DNA from: an uncultured Clostridium sp.
GTDB lineage: Bacteria > Bacillota_A > Clostridia > TANB77 > CAG-508
DNA length: 6,052 bases
Direction: 5' to 3'
NCBI GenBank assembly: GCA_946491915.1
Contig: CAMLYR010000086.1
Coordinates: 1 to 6,052 of the forward strand
Positions 5,149 to 6,052 of this stretch are shown piece by piece. The notes beneath the pieces were generated by a model, which ran no database searches, was not told the origin of the DNA, and was given only the letters and a program-made list of their open reading frames with translations. Made by a program: the position numbers and the translations under genes. Each line of letters begins with the position of its first letter. The stretch's first letter is position 1.

Positions 5149-6052
5149 TGTATCCTCCTATACATAATATGATATCTTAGTAACAGAAATATGTAATAAG
5201 GACTTTTTATTATTTCAACAATAGGATTGTGCATGCGCTGCAAAATGGTGATTAACTCAATTGCACTCATTTTACCAGGGAAGCGGATACAGTTTGTTAT
5301 TGCCTTTGCGAATAATAAATGCTTTGTTCGCTGACAATTAATTTTTTGATTAAACATTTCTTCCGCAATCTGTTCTAAAGCAAGAGTCATTTGATAATCA
5401 TCTAGTGCACTATGTTTTGTAACATATTCCATTGATGTAATATTACAGTTCCCTTTTCGTATGACTTTACGGTAACATCCCATAACGCGATCAATATGGT
5501 AAAAATTTCCTTGTGCTAAAAAGAATAACATTAGAGTTCTATCCAATATCATTCTATTTATCTTATAACAAATAGAATAATCCACATTTGAATCTAAAAA
5601 TATATTTCTTCTCACGAAGGTTGATGGCTGCCCAGGCATAGCAAGACCATCATAGTCACTTAACGTAAATATTTTTTTCTCCTTAACCCAAGAAATGCAC
5701 TGATTTGTTAGAGGGCAACTATTCTCGTCTACTACTATAAACTTATGGGCACATCCTATATACTCGGAATGGCTTTCTAGAAAGTCTATTTGAATTTTGA
5801 GCTTATATGGATCAGACCAATAGTCATCGCCTTCTAAGGTGGCTAAATATTTTCCCTTTGCATTTATCAATAAATTATAGCAATTCTTAGATGCACCCAG
5901 GTTATAAGCATTTTCAAACACGCGAATAATTTGAGGATATTTCTTTGCATATTCTCTTACGATTTCGATAGTATTATCGGTTGAGCAGTCATCCCCAATC
6001 AGAACCTCGATATTCCAAGGAATTTCCTGAAGAAAAATGCTATCCAGCGCCT
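5145..6052 (-). CDS. Family 2 glycosyltransferase, N-terminus cut by the window edge
   Basis: An inverting GT-A fold glycosyltransferase (GT2). The visible part is 301 residues and continues in frame to the right edge. An internal GTG at 5921 is not the start, because GT2 motifs lie upstream of it. Numbering from the first complete codon (6050): ALDSIFLQEIPWNIEVLIGDDCSTDNTIEIV (1-31) is the nucleotide-binding strand with its Asp pair, NLGASKN is at 50-56, and LEGDDYWSDPYKL at 72-84 carries the metal-binding DxD-type motif. ILDRTLMLFFLAQG (168-181), followed by VMGCYR (189-194), matches the acceptor-side region, with D170 a candidate catalytic base. About 15-25 residues, including the usual VSVIxxxYN strand, should be missing. 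It acts at the cytoplasmic membrane face and transfers a sugar from a nucleotide donor; the sugar cannot be predicted. It is the first gene visible in the operon and its stop overlaps the next start. Confidence 0.9.
   Translation of the reverse strand, partial: ALDSIFLQEIPWNIEVLIGDDCSTDNTIEIVREYAKKYPQIIRVFENAYNLGASKNCYNLLINAKGKYLATLEGDDYWSDPYKLKIQIDFLESHSEYIGCAHKFIVVDENSCPLTNQCISWVKEKKIFTLSDYDGLAMPGQPSTFVRRNIFLDSNVDYSICYKINRMILDRTLMLFFLAQGNFYHIDRVMGCYRKVIRKGNCNITSMEYVTKHSALDDYQMTLALEQIAEEMFNQKINCQRTKHLLFAKAITNCIRFPGKMSAIELITILQRMHNPIVEIIKSPYYIFLLLRYHIMYRRIQ

Noticed and set aside
5919..5921. GTG as the start of the family 2 glycosyltransferase
   Set aside because: The frame continues upstream to the window edge and encodes the IGDDCSTDN nucleotide-binding motif, so the true start is outside the window.
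1..6052. CRISPR array, tRNA or rRNA gene, insertion sequence
   Set aside because: No regularly spaced repeats, no cloverleaf or rRNA-like stretch, and no transposase frame or terminal inverted repeats were seen on either strand.

Overview
The window looks like part of a surface-polysaccharide (capsule, O-antigen-like or other cell-envelope glycan) gene cluster. The likely source is a low-to-moderate GC bacterium, probably Bacillota. This rests on strong AGGAGG-type ribosome binding sites before nearly every gene, a consensus TATAAT promoter, AT-rich glycosyltransferase genes, and closely packed or overlapping reading frames. The genus cannot be read from the sequence, and a Negativicute (a Bacillota lineage with an outer membrane) is as possible as a typical Gram-positive.

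Every supported gene is on the minus strand. Seven run in one direction from the right edge, with spacing from a 16-nt gap to an 11-nt overlap, so they very probably form one operon whose promoter lies beyond the right edge. In transcription order: (1) a family 2 glycosyltransferase, missing its N-terminus at the edge; (2) and (3) two tandem, distantly paralogous glycosyltransferases resembling the WecF/GT56 family (TDP-Fuc4NAc:lipid II transferase of enterobacterial common antigen), the first of which has lost the family's WGADL motif; (4) a short DegT/DnrJ/EryC1/StrS-type PLP aminotransferase; (5) a RimJ/RimL-like GNAT acyltransferase; (6) a dedicated 79-residue acyl carrier protein; (7) a WbqC-family protein, the last gene of the operon.

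A 147-nt gap follows. It holds a weak hairpin, a near-consensus sigma-70/sigma-A promoter and an 8-bp palindrome over the -10 region. The promoter drives a separate gene, cut by the left edge, that encodes the voltage-sensor start of a Kv-type ion channel; its GC content is higher than that of the glycosyltransferases.

The glycosyltransferases would assemble an oligosaccharide on a lipid carrier. Aminotransferase, GNAT and GT56 together recall the WecE/WecD/WecF set that makes and transfers Fuc4NAc. The extra acyl carrier protein and WbqC protein suggest that an amino sugar (or the glycan) is decorated with an acyl or aminoacyl group activated as an ACP thioester. That four-gene module (398-2892) is the most interesting part of the window; its chemistry is inferred, not shown.
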